A DNA stretch of 64,000 nucleotides from Dillenia suffruticosa. Its lineage: Eukaryota > Streptophyta > Magnoliopsida > Dilleniales > Dilleniaceae. The position numbers and the translations under genes are program-made. Below, piece by piece: positions 1-14,000 of the stretch. Numbering within the stretch: position 1 is the first letter of the stretch; each line of letters begins with the position of its first letter. The notes under the pieces were generated by a model. The model saw nothing but the letters and a program-made list of their open reading frames with translations, made no database searches and had not been told where the DNA came from. The DNA is taken from assembly GCA_033439265.1 (NCBI GenBank), contig JAVTVX010000002.1, positions 11,762,174 to 11,826,173 on the forward strand, given 5' to 3'.

Positions 1-1720
1 AAATATAAGAAAAAAAAAACTTAATTGGAAAAGGACTGAAGCTAAGAGAAAAGATAATGGAGCTACTACATAACTCAGCCACCAGAGGACATTCCGGACA
101 ACCGGGAACATTGCAAAGAGTGAAGTCTGTGCTCTATTGGCCTTCGATGAAATATATAGTGGTCAAGTTTGTAAGAGAGTGTGATATTTGTCAGAGAAAC
201 AAATAAGAGAATGTTCTTTATCCAGGACTACTTCAATCATTGCCCAATCCTTCACAAATTTGATCACAAATTAGTATGGATTTTATTGAAGGTTTATTTG
301 AGTCTGAAGGATATAATACCATTCTAGGGATCATTGATTGACTCACAAAATTCAGTCATTTCATAACCCTATAACATCTATACTTAGCAACCAAGGTAGC
401 ACAAGTGTTCTTGGATAATATCTTCAAGTTACATGGATTACCTGATTCGATTATCACTGACAGGGATAGGATTTGTACCAGTCTCTTTTGACAAGAAATG
501 TTCAAGTTAATGGGAACCCATTTGAAGTTTGGTAGTGTTTGTCACCCTCAGATAGATAGACAAAGTGAAAGATTTAACAAATGCTTGGAGTGTTATCTTT
601 GTTGTATGACATTTGATAGATCAGCACTATGGTTCTAGTGGTTGAGCGTAGTAGAATGGTGGTACAATACTAGCTTTCACTATAGCCTTTAGATGACTCC
701 TTTTGAGGCTCTATATGGGTATCAACCAAGGCAAGTACTATTGGGTCCTTATATGGATACTACAACTCCAGCAGTTGGAAACTTTATAAAAAATAAGTAG
801 TCGATGATCCAAATTCTCAAAGACCATCTAACCCAAGCTTAGAACAAAATGAAACTCTATGTTGATCATAATCGTTTGGAGAGGGAGTTTCAAATAGCAG
901 ATTGGGTATACTTAAGATTGTAGCCTCATAGACAACAATCAATCGAGTTAAGGAAGTAGTTAGAGCTCACTTTCAAGTATGATGACCCTTTTCCTGTGAT
1001 AGTTAAAGTTGGAAAAGTTGCTTATAAGCTCAAATTACCTATTGGATCCAAGATACACCCATTTTTTCATGTATCACTATTGAGGAAGAAGTTGGGACCA
1101 CACCAATCTGCTATGCCTACCTTGCCATTGCTAGGTGCAGATAAACAAGCTCTGGTTGAACCAGAAGCATTACTCAAAAGAAGGGTCATTTGGAGAAATA
1201 ACCAACTGATTTGCTGGATCAATCTAAGTCTAGAAGAATCCACTTGGGAAGACTGAGACTTCATAAAAGCACAGTTTCCTACTTTTCATCCTTGAGAACA
1301 AAGATCTTCTTGAAATGAGGGGAAAATTGTAATGAACAGCAAAAAAAAGTATTCAAACACAACAGCTACTATGGTCAGGTAGTTAGAGTCCAAACTGAAT
1401 TGTAATTAAATCAACTGTAACTGTTAGAATCAATTGATAAACAACCTATTAATACTTGTAAAGAATGGAAGAAGGAACATAGTTGGACAATGAAATCTTC
1501 TTTTTATCTTTGGTTCTCTTTCTCTTTCCTCTAACGTCTCTCTTTCTATATTCTCATATTCTCTTTCTCTTTCCTCTAACGTCTCTCTTTCTATATTCTC
1601 ATATTCTCTTAACTCTTTCCTCAACTTCTTCGGTTCTTATTTCCTCTATCATTACTCTTAGCTCAACATCCCTATAATCGAATTCTTGTTTTTCACCTAC
1701 TTTGTATCACTTGTTCAACA
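1..1720 (+). mobile_element. Ty3/gypsy chromovirus fossil, integrase to 3' LTR
   Basis: This is the 3' part of a Ty3-type LTR retrotransposon that enters from the left window edge. Parts in order: an integrase zinc-binding region (about 60-210, with H-x-GH and CDIC residues), the integrase core (about 260-780), and a C-terminal chromodomain-like stretch (about 1150-1290). A purine-rich tract follows at about 1312-1326, and then a 3' LTR that I place at 1328-1720 because it begins TGTAATG and ends in CA. The chromodomain places it among the chromoviruses. It is a broken, old copy with many breaks; with only one LTR in view its age cannot be estimated from LTR divergence. The family and the part order are secure. 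The LTR's right end is inferred. Confidence 0.85.
1516..1605. repeat. 45-bp tandem duplication inside the LTR
   Basis: Two identical 45-bp pyrimidine-rich units lie at 1516-1560 and 1561-1605, inside the inferred 3' LTR. A short imperfect piece of a third unit follows. The repeat explains the repetitive open frames seen here on both strands, which I do not regard as genes. Confidence 0.9.
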
Positions 1721-3700
1721 GTCCACGGGTCAAACTGTTAAAGTAGGCCATGCATTACCCCGCGCTCGAACTGCTTTTCTCTAGGTTGGGTAAGGCTTGG
1801 CACGAGTTTTTTTAAGGTTGGGATTGGGACAATAATTTTTTTATATATATTAGATCAATCGGTATTTAAAATTATATTCCGACTAATCCAGTTCGAGTAT
1901 TGTTAGGCTTAATTTAGAGGAGAGTTTTTCTAATATAATCTTTTCCACTCCTAAATTAGGAAATATACCACAAAAGTTGGATCCACCTATAAATCTCCAA
2001 ACCGCCCGGATCTGCGTTTGTACCCGACTTATTTTCTTTTTTCATTGTTTCCTAAATTTTGGCAACCTTAACTCAGTACACTAGACTCCATGTATTTTAA
2101 TTAGACCTAAATTGGGTCACACAGAGACTTGAATCTGATTAATCGGGATTTTAAATATCCATAGTCAAGTAAAAAAAAAATCTATATCAATATGGATCAG
2201 ATCTGACGCATTGAAGCAGATTGGGCATTCAGACCTAGCTTCTAAGCCCAATATGGGGATGCATTAACGACAAGCCCACCCCAGGGGGGACAAAAAACCA
2301 AACAAAATGAAGACAAAATTCTTTCAAAAATTCAATAATAAAAGCATAAATTAAATAATAAAATTTATAGGATTATTTTACGATATTGATTTGTCAAATT
2401 CTTAGGTTTTCAATAATGATTAAGATGAGTAATAATGCATGGCCGGTGACAAAAGATGTATCTATGGCCACATCTTCTGTGCAACGTTGTTGCCAACCTG
2501 CCCAAGATTTAAAATTCATCATCCATCATAACTTGGAACTTTGAAATGGATTCGTAAGAGCAATATCAGGAAATATATCCCTCTCTATTAACATTCAAAA
2601 TTTAATATTTATGATTTCAGTTTATGCCTCACGTAAATAAATCTAATATCATACAAAGAAAACTAATAAACACAAAACCTATAACCAAACTAAAAATAAA
2701 TAAAAGAAAATTTCTTGTACATGGCACAAGAGACTCGAGTTCTGAGAATTCATATAAATCCAAATTCCCCTTATACAACTTCTCGTAAATTCTAAAAACA
2801 ATTCTCTCTACACTCTCTGTAAGCCATGTCAGACATCATGTCTGGTATGTCTTGTCTTGTAAGATTTACAAAGAAATTAAACCATATTCAATCTTTTGGT
2901 CTATCCTACGCCGCAAATCAAACTCAATTCGGTAAATTTTATGATAAGTCTAGTCAGTTAAGTTTTTTATTTGACTCGATATAACTTGTTTCTTTGTTCC
3001 AAATATAATATTTGTTTATCATTGCAAAATGTTTTTATCTAAACAGCCCTTTTTTCTTTTGAACTAAAATTTTTTAATAAATTTGTTATTAGATAAAAAC
3101 CTTAAAAAAAAAAAAAATTAGAAATCTACACAACTCTTTACTATTTTCGTATTCATGATCTCACCTTTTGTTTTCCTAAGTTTTAACAATTTATGATTTA
3201 TAAACTATTGTATCTGTCGAAAATGGCGCAAGAGCTGGCATCGAAGGATTGGAGTTCAAAGCTACTTGAAGCAAAAGGGAAGGCATGGTCTGGTTGGCAG
3301 TTTACGACTTGTAATTGTTTCAATTAAGGATTACACAAATACAAGTAGAAACTCTTTTCAGACTTCTCTACTTTTACTTTATTTCTTTCAATTATATTCA
3401 AACCATAACAACTCAAATTTATTTTATGTTGCAACGGATTGGTTTAGGGTTTTTTTTTTTTTTTTGTTAGTATCAATTTGTACTTATTTTAATTAAAATA
3501 AAAATTTTATTAAAAATGTAAGATTTTACAAATAAAAATTAAAGTTGTATAAATAAATTTATATATTATATATCAAATTTAAACTCCTAACCTCAACTGT
3601 CTCAAACTGCTCGGGCCAAGTTACCCTCCAAAGGGTGCAAATATTAAGCCCGATAATCATCAAGCCAGATCAGAGATTGTCTAGTCGGGCCTTAGAAAGA
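1721..3700. other. AT-rich spacer before CWC15
   Basis: No gene is recognised. Around 1840-1990 there is a worn stretch carrying the motif ATTCCGACTAATCC, shared with the 3' part of the SINE family seen intact at 59130-59324, so it is probably an old minus-strand copy. The rest is AT-rich with poly-A/T runs. Small open frames, such as the one near 3266-3496, lack any recognisable features. Confidence 0.5.
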
Positions 3701-3714
3701 ACAGTGCTACATGT

Positions 3715-3907
3715 TGGGCCTGGGCTACATTGGGACTAACCGCCCCTAATGTTAAATAATTGACAAACGGGAGAGTGAGGCAGAAAAGGTAAGTCCGACT
3801 TATCCCGCGGACAGGTTCGTCTCTCCTCTCTCTCGCTCTGTCTCTCAGTTTTTGCGAATTAGGGTTCGATTCAGAGGGTTATTATTTGAATTGAACAATT
3901 AGGGTTT
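3715..3907 (+). promoter_or_regulatory. CWC15 promoter: site II elements and telo-boxes
   Basis: Two adjoining site II-type motifs, TGGGCC and TGGGCT, lie at 3715-3726. TTAGGGTT telo-box sequences follow at 3859-3866 and 3899-3907, with a further copy at 4138-4145. Site II plus telo-box is a known plant promoter combination for housekeeping genes of translation and RNA metabolism, which fits a spliceosome gene. The transcription start is probably within about 3780-3860, next to a CT-rich initiator region, but this is inferred. A 5'-UTR intron is likely, because a good acceptor ends at 4300, just before the start codon. Confidence 0.5.
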
Positions 3908-4328
3908 GTTCGGAAGAGACTGTTTCTAGAATTTTCCTTCCCGTTGTGCCAATTTTTCTGAATCTTTGTAATTTGCATATCAATGGAAGGATGTACCCCA
4001 TTGACGATATTTATGATTGCTTGTAAAACCTTGAACCGTGATTGATCGAGAAGGCTTCCAGTTCTCATTTTCGCAAGTTGAATTTAAACTAGCCGTCTCT
4101 ATTTGGATCTCTTTGTGTTTTGTGATTGTTTTGAAGATTAGGGTTAAATGCCTTTCCGCTGATGTTTATGATGGATTCTTTTCTTGTCTAGGATCCTCAA
4201 TTTCTTTCTTGTTACATGTAAACTTATGTAGTACAAGTCTTTGTCTGGACATTATTTTATTTTTGTTTGTCTGACATTTTTATTCTCAAAATCTATGCAG
4301 AATTCCAGTTGGACAATAGTGAAAAAAC

Positions 4329-7300
4329 ATGACTACTGCAGCTCGACCGACTTGGGCACCTGCAAAAGGTGGTAATGAGCAAGGAGGTACTCGAATTTTT
4401 GGTCCCTCTCAAAAGTATTCTTCTAGAGATCTTGCATCTCACACAACCCTAAAACCAAGGTAAGAGTGCGTTTTCCCGCTCCCCCTTAGATAAATTATTC
4501 TGTGATTATGCATGCTGGGATTCTGCCGACCGGAAAAATTGCTTTGCTATTCTGATTTTCCCATTCTCATGGGTTTTTATTTTCAGTAGAAAATCAGGAT
4601 TTTTTTGGTTGTTACTTTGGCCATATTTTATCAGTAGACTTTGATTGTCTTGGAGAACTATGAAAGGAGGAACTAAAAATTCTTAATGTGGTTTATTTAT
4701 TCTAAATAAATTAGTGTATATTTTCAACAAGTAGAGGATAAAACTTGGTTTTCTGTCAATTACTGACTTAAAAAAAAATTGTCAAAAGTACTGACTTGCC
4801 CTTTTAGTATCTCATAAGTTTTTGTTGTATGATATGCATTATTAGGCCCTAGTTTCCTGACCTGTTGTGTCACTTGTCACTGTTGTTTATAATGTGTATC
4901 TCCTACTGTGGATGGGCATTTTTCTTAACCCTGGATTTGTCTAGAAATTTATGTGAGTGGTTATCGTAGATGCCCAGTTTTTGCCCCCTCAGTATTTTTC
5001 AGAATGAAAGGTTCTATTTGGGAAGTTTCTTGGTGCATTTTAGAGGGTGCATCTCGGTTTCAAATGAAATTGCGTAACACCCTGGCATCTTTTCCTGTTA
5101 TCCATCTAGTCCTTCCATGGTTTTAGTTCGGGCCCAAAAGCTCTGAGCCAATTCTATTTCACTCAAGTCAAATTGTTGACTTCACACCCTACACTAAACA
5201 ACTGTTTGGCCTCGGAAAGATTTTTGAAAGTATTCAAGACTATCCACGTGTCCCAATTACCATTTTCCAAGAAACTGCCAATCTATCCCCTCTTATTCTG
5301 AGCATCATTAAGGATGTGAAAGTGGGTATCTGGGCTGGTGTGTTTGACATATATTGGCAGTATAAAAAGTAAAGAACCAAAACTATGTTATTTATTTGTT
5401 AATGCGTTTTTGGCCTTTTTTATATTCATATTGTACCTGTGAAAGGTCAGGTGGCTTCATGCTTGAGGCTTCCTCCATGCCATATTAAGGCAGGAATTTT
5501 TGCTTGAAAGGATAAGTAACAAAGTAGAAAAGTAAAATAACCTAAGCAATTACACTTAGGTTTTCTAGGACTTACTCACTAAAAGAAGAAGGCATCACTT
5601 CCTGTAGGTTTGAGAGAACTCAAACCAGTTTTTGCTAATAAAATTCAAAGTCTTATTATTTCCCTTAAAATTAGGTTACAAGTTGACAACCGATATTAAG
5701 AAAATAGAAACTACTACTGAAAACCAAAATTTAGAAACTTTTTAATAAATCTATGTTAACTCAAATAATATAAAAAATTGGAACTAGAATCAAACCTGAA
5801 AATAAGAAACTCCTAAATTAAAAGTAAAGCAACTCCTTTAAGGTGAAATTATAATTTTTGCCAAATAATGATATTGGCTCTTGAATCATTCTTTGTCCTT
5901 CTCTAGTAGTATTTTCCAAATCTCCTAGGCATATAGTTTGCGTCGCATATAGAGGGACTACACTAACTGCCTTAGTCATTCACATTTTCTGAACTGTGGT
6001 TTGATATTCTCTCGCATATTAAAGCTAGTTTATATAGCTGTGACATCTTGGAAACTGTTTGTACTATGTCCTCATGCTTGAAGAATGAAGAAAGCATTTG
6101 GTCAATCTGTGATTCCTGTTGTTGTTACTGAGATCGGCGATGACACATAGTAATGACTATACGTGAAGTTTGATTTTTGAAGCGTCTTTCTACTCACTTT
6201 ATCAATTGCTGTCATTACAGAAAGGATGGTCAAGACACCCAGGAGGAATTGCAGAAAAGGAACCTTAGGGAGGAGCTTGAAGAGCGTGAGAGGAGGCATT
6301 TCTCATCAAAGGATAAGGTGTATATTGGTATGTCAAGATATGCACATTATTTCTGGTTGTTGATCATTTTTCTTCATTCTTTTAACTACCTTGTTTATTC
6401 TGTGGAGGAATCTAATGGAAGTTCAATTTGTTTTATTGCAGAGGATAGAGACCGTAGAAAAGGAGGACACCTTCAGCTGGAAGGTTAATGCTCTTTTGTC
6501 ACTAATTTATGTCAACTATTTTCATAAATTTGATTTTATTTAATAAATATTTTTTGTGTGCAACTATAGGGCCAAAGAGGGATGCAGAAGATCGCATTGT
6601 TCCACGCAGTGTAGATGCTGATGATTCTGATGTTGATGTTAAAAGTGATGATGAAAGGTTTGCGAACTTGTCCCCCCTCTCTGAATTACAGATGCAGATT
6701 CCCAAATAATGTGTGCAATCATCCAATGGGTTGTACTATTATTTTCTGGAGTAGTTTTGAGCAATTCTTAGTTGATGCTGTGCACTTTACAAAATTATAA
6801 AATGGTGGGTATGGTGTATAATAGTTCCTGAGAATAAAATGTTTGACCAATTTTCTTCCAATTTCATAAGTTGGATATACTTTGAGAGAACCCATCTTCA
6901 AAGTTGGAGGACAATTGGTGTAAACAACCAATTGAGCCACGAGTCTTGGAAGTGATACATTGTAGGCATACTTCAATTTTATCTTGCCTTGTTCCACTGA
7001 CATAATTAGTTCCTATTATGACTTGGTCTCTATTAATCTCACCAAAAATATTAGAAATTGTTAGTCCATGATCTTCGTGAAGATGTAGAATGCCCTTTTC
7101 TTGTTAGACTAACAGCCATGTCATTTTAGTGATGACGATGACGACGACGACGACGATGAGGATGACACTGAAGCTCTTTTGGCTGAGCTTGAACAAATAA
7201 AGAAGGAAAGAGCAGAGGAAAAGCTTCGCAAGGCAAGTTTTCTCTTGTACAGTTAAAGTGTTTCCATTGTCCATTCTTCCTAATACCTTATAGGTGGTGG

Positions 7301-8332
7301 TATCGTTTGGCACTAGAAAAATTCCATCTCTTTGATTTCTCAATTCTGATGTTATGCCCTTCTTTTTGTATCTTGACTTGTGCTGGGTGCAATTCCTGGC
7401 GAGTCAGATTATTATCATTGAATTTTCACTACTGGACCATATAAATAAACTAAATCTGTGAGAAAATCTATCATTTAAGAAAATTTTGACTTACAGACTA
7501 AAAAATAGTTTGGTCGTGATGAGAATGCTAACCATTTTGAGATGTGTGGTTATGTTGATGATTTGGTTTTATGTAAAGAGGAATTTCCAAATCCTTGAGA
7601 ATCAGTTTTCCCATCAATCTGTTGTTCTTCTCCTTGGGCCTCTGCTGTGGGCCACTTTCGGGGCTACTCAGCTAGGGATATTTGTAGAGATTGGAATGCT
7701 CTTCTAATAAGATTGTTCTTTTATTTTGTTTATGTAGAGGATTTCTAATCCTCTTTAGTATTTTATGCACGTTCTTTTTAAATCTACAACAACAAACCGA
7801 GCCTTAATCCCAACAAACTGAGCCTTAATTCTTCTTAATTCTATATCATTTTTTTTAGCTATCAGAAAAAGGGGGAAAAAAATAAATGCCTTACCTTTTT
7901 GTGTCCTTCAGACAAAAATTGTACGGTGAGGTGCATATCATATATTTTATGGAAATATAAATAATACATCTTATTTTTTCCAGGAACGAGAACAGCAGGA
8001 GGAAGAGCTTAAAGCCAAAGAAGCAGAACTAATCCGCGGAAATCCCCTCCTGAACAATCCAACATCTTTTAATGTCAAGAGAAGGTGAGTAAACGACCAT
8101 AAATGCTTAGATATTTCGTCTTATTTATCAAGGCAGTTGTGTTATGTGGAAACTCACTCTTGTGTAAATTATGGCTTAAACTCGCACTCTGCATGCACAT
8201 TTGCCCAGGTGGGATGATGATGTGGTTTTCAAAAACCAGTCTCGCGGTGAAGCCAAGGTTCCAAAGCGTTTCATCAATGATACCATTAGAAATGACTTCC
8301 ACCGCAAGTTCCTTCAGAAGTACATGAAGTAA
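4329..8332 (+). CDS. CWC15: CWC15 (Cwf15) pre-mRNA splicing factor
   Basis: CWC15 is a subunit of the Prp19/CDC5L-associated activated spliceosome in the nucleus. Seven coding exons join in frame to 231 residues: 4329-4459, 6221-6327, 6442-6483, 6570-6657, 7130-7232, 7984-8084 and 8209-8332. The N-terminus [15 protein letters not shown] and the C-terminus ending [11 protein letters not shown] are the conserved ends of the family. In between are an [14 protein letters not shown] block, a VDADDSDVD acidic block, a run of about nine Asp residues, and a Glu/Lys-rich helix. The total length agrees with plant CWC15 (about 230 aa). Intron 5 has a GC donor (AAG then GCAAGT at 7233). All other introns are GT-AG. 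It appears intact. Confidence 0.96.
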
Positions 8333-9199
8333 AACTCTACTAAAAGAGCTCCACCGTGAAAAAATGGAGGGGGAGACTGGGAAACTGGATTTCAGCTTGT
8401 CCTGGGAAACTGGATTTTTTGGATTCATGTATCATACATGTAGAATTGTAGCTATCAACCGTACTATGAATTAAGTGTGCTCTATCGAAAGGGCAACCAC
8501 CGACTTGACTTGTCCCAATCTTTTGGGAGTGGATTCAATTGAAGCAACAATGCGAATGCTTGCTCCTTTTTTTGGTTGTCATGCACCAATCAATCTTTCT
8601 ACAATACGATGGTTCTGTTGCATATGGCATTAGTTTCTTTCCCTTTCATTTTGGCCTGATCTGAATGGCAATTTGAATAAGTTGATATTTGCAATCTGAA
8701 TAGCAATTTTTTGTTTTTCTGCAAGTCTGAATAGTGTCATTGAAATTTTCAATAATATTAATTAAGGCTGCCGATTGACTTAAAAACTTTGAATTAATTA
8801 AGTCAATGTTAATTTTACAGAATAGCATGCCTCTTATGTTATAGGAGAGAATACAGCTAGAGTAAGTCAAGTTCATGGACAATATCATTATTGAGCTCTA
8901 GCTTTCTTTGTTAGAGGGTACCCTTTTTTTGTGTTGGAGGGGGAAATGGATGAGCAACATTGCTATCTGCTTTTGCAATTATCATGAACTTCTCCGCATA
9001 ATGAAATATTCACTTCATAGTGATAGTTAATTTTCTTTAAATGAATCTATCACTATCATTTTACCAATACATCAAACAGTATCAAAGTTCTATATAATTT
9101 AAAAGTTATAAATATTAATTTTTATAAATGATTTTCATTTATAAAATATGAATTTAATATTTCGAAGCTATAAAGTGTAGCATATATGATATTCAAGTA
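8333..9199. other. CWC15 3' UTR and AT-rich spacer
   Basis: The first few hundred bases after the CWC15 stop are probably its 3' UTR, although no canonical AATAAA stands out. The remainder is AT-rich and shows no gene before the LINE begins. Confidence 0.5.
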
Positions 9200-9209
9200 A
9201 AACTACTGT

Positions 9210-10254
9210 GTGGATGGTGGAGTGCCTGATACACAAAGACTGTCGGAGTCGGAGGAGGATCATCTCCATAGAAGTACAAAGAAGGTGAAAGGTAATCACG
9301 GGGAGGAACATCCGGTATCTCGTCGAAGCTTCAAAGATACCCTTCTCTACTCAGGTCATTCACCATTTGTGGCAAGAGATTTGATTCAGTCCGACGATGA
9401 GAATGAGATGGATATAGTTGAGAGTGATTCAGATAAGGAAGATGCAGCCTCTATGGATCCATCAATCCCTACAGTACTGGTAATCGATGATCAACTCAAA
9501 GTATTCAGGAGCAAATGGAAGGGATCAATAATAGTTAAACTTTGGGGAAAAACAATAGGATATCACCTTTTGCGGGCAAGGATCTCGACTTTATGGAAGA
9601 TTGAGGGCGATTTCGACCTAATTGGTATAGGCGAGGGATACTATGTAGCTAAACTTTCTGATTATTCAAATTTTGTTCGTGCTCTCACGAAAGGTCCTTG
9701 GATTATTCATGGACACTACTTGGTGGTGATGAAGTGGAGGCGTTGGTTCGTGCTCGCGAAGGCAGCAATAACTAGGACCGCTGTATGGGTTCGCCTGCCG
9801 AAGTTACCCATTGAACTATTTGACGAGGAATTTTTGTTTACTGTGGGGGAAGTAATTGGGCAGACCACTTAAGGTGGATGTAAACACGGCTATGGTGTCG
9901 AGAGGAAAGTTTGCCGGAATTTGTGTGGAGTTAGATTTGACCAAACCTCTGGTACCAAAATTGAGGATACGGAAGCAGGTGCAAAGGGTGGAGTACGAAG
10001 GTTTACACGAGATCTGTTTTGATTGTGGATGTGTAGGGCACATAAAGGAACATTGCAAGGAAAGGAGTGATAAGGTGAATGAGGATGGAGTTCCGAAGGT
10101 GTTGAGTGATTGTCATTTGAGGTCATCTAGTGGTGGAACCAAGACTTTACCTGGGGAGGAGGCTGTTTTTGGGCCTTGGATGCAGGTTCATCGGAAACCT
10201 AGACGACGAGGACAGAAAGCGAATGGTGTAGAATCTCCGATGAGTGATTTATAA
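9210..10254 (+). pseudogene. LINE ORF1 (DUF4283 + CCHC zinc knuckle)
   Basis: The ORF1 nucleic-acid-binding protein is split by a frameshift near 9860: one frame runs 9210-9872 and continues in another frame at 9856-10254. The first part carries an acidic N-terminus and then the DUF4283-type region (KGPWIIHGHYLVVMKW). The second part begins with the usual RGKFAGICVELDLTKPL block and contains a knuckle CFDCGCVGHIKEHC, matching C-x2-C-x4-H-x4-C. This is the order seen in plant L1 ORF1 proteins. Confidence 0.85.
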
Positions 10255-11093
10255 AGTAACCGATATGCACAATTAATAGCATTAAGGGAAGAGGATAAGG
10301 AAAGATTTTACGTGAATGGCGAGAATGAGGATATGGTAAGTCCACATTTGAACCGAGGGAGGGAAAGAAATAGGAGCTGAGAGAGGGAAGCACTAGCGAG
10401 TGGACCAATTAGTGGCCCTGTAATGAAGCCCAGAAGAGAACATGGGCCAATTAGTGATTCAAGACAAGTTAGAGAGCTCCAAGGCCCTTCTTCAAGAGAG
10501 ACTAGAGCCCGGCCCACCTAGGAAGCTCTGAAGCCCGGTCCAAAGTTAAGATCCACGGCTTTGACTCTCTATTGCAATCTAGAGATAGCTTCTACAAGTG
10601 GCATTGTCGAACCTAAGGAATCGACTCTGACTCTCTACGCCCGACCCGAGAAGGATCAACAGAACCAAGTGGCAAACATTAAAGCCCCTCAATCGCCGAT
10701 CCCTAGTCAATCGACAAGACTCTGACCACCATCGAAGAGAGTCTGCCATCGCATTCTCGGAATCTTCTGGTGGTATGAGTTCCTTTCCCAAATAGGCGTC
10801 TTCGAGCAAGCTCCTTACCACAACGCCTTTGCTAATCCCAGATCATCCTTCCCACCGGCCGCAATAGGAGAGATCACGCATATGCAACCAAAGCCGCCAG
10901 ATGCTACAGGATATAAATGGACAGGAGGGAACTACTTGCGGGAAGAAGATGTAACCGGGAATAAAATGGATTGTGAAGAGGAGATAGGGAGAGATGAAGT
11001 GGCTCACTACCTGAGAGAAGAAGGTGTTGGAGATATGTGGATGGATGATGCTGAGGTAGCTTAAAAGGTATAAAAAATTCTATTTAATAAATC

Positions 11094-14000
11094 ATGTTAG
11101 TCTATTTTAAAATTATGGCTTGGAACGTGGGTGGGGGTCATAGTTCCCAACTCCGTAGGAGTATGAAGGAAATTGTTAGAAGGAATAGGCTAGATATAGT
11201 TTGTTTGACTGAGACAAAGAGTAGTTCCTCTAGGCTCTAGACCTTTTTTTCAAAGAATGGGTTATCATGGGAGATTTGTGATGGAGGCTGTTGGATTTCG
11301 TAGGGGTTTATGGCTTGTGTGGAAGTCTACAGTGGGGGACTTGGAGATAATTTTTTTTACATATCAACTGATTCACTCTAAAATAAAGATGAATGAAAGC
11401 ATCTGTTATATTTCATTTGTTTATATCCAACCACACACAGAAAAGAAGACATAAGCTTGGGATACTCTAGAGACTTTAGTAGATTCCATGTCAGATGCCT
11501 GGTTTGTAATAAGGGATTTTAATGATATTGCTGGGAAGTCAGAGACTAGTAATAAGATTGTCAGAGTCATGGACAGGGCTAATATGTTTCGAAATTGTTG
11601 GAACAGATGCAATCTACATGACATGGGTGCAACAGGAAGTCCTTTCACTTGGATAAGGAAGAGGGTGGACGAATAACTTTAAAAGAAAGGTTGGATCAGG
11701 TATTGAGTAATGAAATGTGTAGATTTAGCTTCCCGGAGGCAAAAGTGGTTAATCTTCCACGGTTGCATGGAGATCATCATCTTATTTTATTACAGACTTG
11801 CATGACTCCTCCTCGCTCCAGAGAGGGACGTTTGTTCCGATTTCAGGCTGCTTGGTTTCACCATCCACAATTTGTTCAGGCATTTTTAGATGCTTGGTCT
11901 AGGAGGGATGGTGAGACCTCGTTGATTCATGCCATTAAGTCCACTTCTAAAGCAATGAAGGTGTGGAATAAACAGATTTTTGGAAATATTTTTAATAGGA
12001 AGAGGCAATTAGAGACTCGTTTACGAGGGATACAGTGTGCTAGGAATTACTCTTCCATGGAATTTTTGAAGATGTTAGAACACAGATTATTGGGGGAGTA
12101 CCATAGGATCCTGAAAATAGAGGAGATTTTATGGTATCAGAAATCCAGGTTACAGTGATTCTGTCAGGGTGACTGTAATACTCAATTCTACCATATGTCT
12201 ACCTTGGTTAGACATACTCGTAATTGAATATCTTGCCTTAAAATTGATGGTGCCTAGAGCAATGATCAACAAAAACTAAAGGAGCATGCGATAGAATATT
12301 TCAAAACTTTGTTTGAAGGAGTTCCGATTAGGGGGATAGAAGAAGATGCTTGGGAGGGTCAGCGCATCATGGAACATATAGATCACCTCATATTAACGAG
12401 ACCTATTGAGTTAGAGGACGTGAAATCAGCGGTGTTCGCAATGAAAGGTTTGAAAGCACCGGGCCCAGATAGTATTCAACAGGTGTTTTATCAAAGGTTG
12501 TAGGAAATGACTCATCCAACCCTTTCCATTTTATGTGGGTGCTTTCTGGGATGGATGCATTCCCCTGGAGTTTCTCCGAGCATTCATTGTCTTAGTCCCA
12601 AAAGTGGACCATCCAAGTAGTTTATACGAATTTCGGTCAATCAGTTTGCTAAATACAAGCTATAAGGTATTATTTAAGCTTTTGGTTGCCCAACTTAGAC
12701 CGATTTTGCAAAAAGTGATTGGGCCATTTCAGAGCAGTTTCCTGCCAAATCGTGATACTTTAGATAATATTATTATCATGCAGGAATTGTTGCACTCAAT
12801 TCGTACCCATCGAGGTAAGAAATGGAAAATGATGATGAAAATTGATTTGCATAAAACGTATGATAGTGTTAGTTGAGAATTTTTTTGAGAAAACCCTCCA
12901 AGGTTTTAATTTTCCCACCCAATGGATCCGCTTGATCATGTTTGTGGTGACTCATGCCCAATCGGCTCTCTTGTGGAACGGTGAAGCCCTCCCTGATTTC
13001 AGGATAGGAAAAGAATTAAGGCAAGGTGATCCCCTTTCACCATATTTATTCATTCTCATCATGGAAAAACTGTCTTATATGATTTAGAATAAAGTAAACC
13101 GAGGTAGTTAGATACTGATTCGTGTTTCTAGGGTGGGACCGGTTATATCCCACCTCTTCTTCGTAGATGACTTGAGGTTGTTCACGGAGGTTAGTCCTTC
13201 AACAATGGGAATGATATTGGAGTGCTTTAGGGTTTTTGTAGACATAAGTGGTTTGTTTCTTGATCCAAGAAAATCCAAACTTTTTATTTCCCCGCGTGCT
13301 TCCTTCACTTTGAAGAAGAGAATGACAGATCTATGTGGTTTCCATCTTATAAAGGATTTGAGAGTTTATTTGGGAGTTCCCTTAATTTATGGCAGAGTTA
13401 GAAGATCCCCTTATCAGTATTTAGTTGATCGAATCTGAAGCAAGATTGCGGGATGGAAGTCTAAGATCTTAAGTACAACAGGACGAGTTACTTTTATTAA
13501 ATCTGTCGCCTCTGTTATACCTGCATACGCAATGCAGTCTTCTTGGTTACCGGATCAGATTTGTAGTGAGTTAGACCGAATCAATAGACAGTTTTATGGG
13601 GAGATACAAATAAGGGGCGCCGAGTTCATGCTATCAGATGGGGGTAGTCTGTCAACCAAAAGATCAAGGAGGTCTTGGAATTCGAGGTACAAGAGATATG
13701 AATAAAGCTCTGCTTGCAAAGTTGGATTGGAGACTTATGTTGGGGGAATTATCTTTATGGTGTGAGGTTCTCCGAGGAAAGTATTGTAAGAGAGGGAATT
13801 TGCCAAGTTATGCTCAATCTCCTATTTGTTCACTGATATGGAGGGGCATTTTGAAGGCTCGAAATTTACTTATGTGTAACAGCAAGTGGAAGGTAGCAAA
13901 GATAAGGGCTATTCGCTTTTGGGAAGACACTTGGGTGGGTTCGAATCCACTATTTCAGAGAATACATGGGGATGTTCCGCCTGAGTTCACAGGTATGTAT

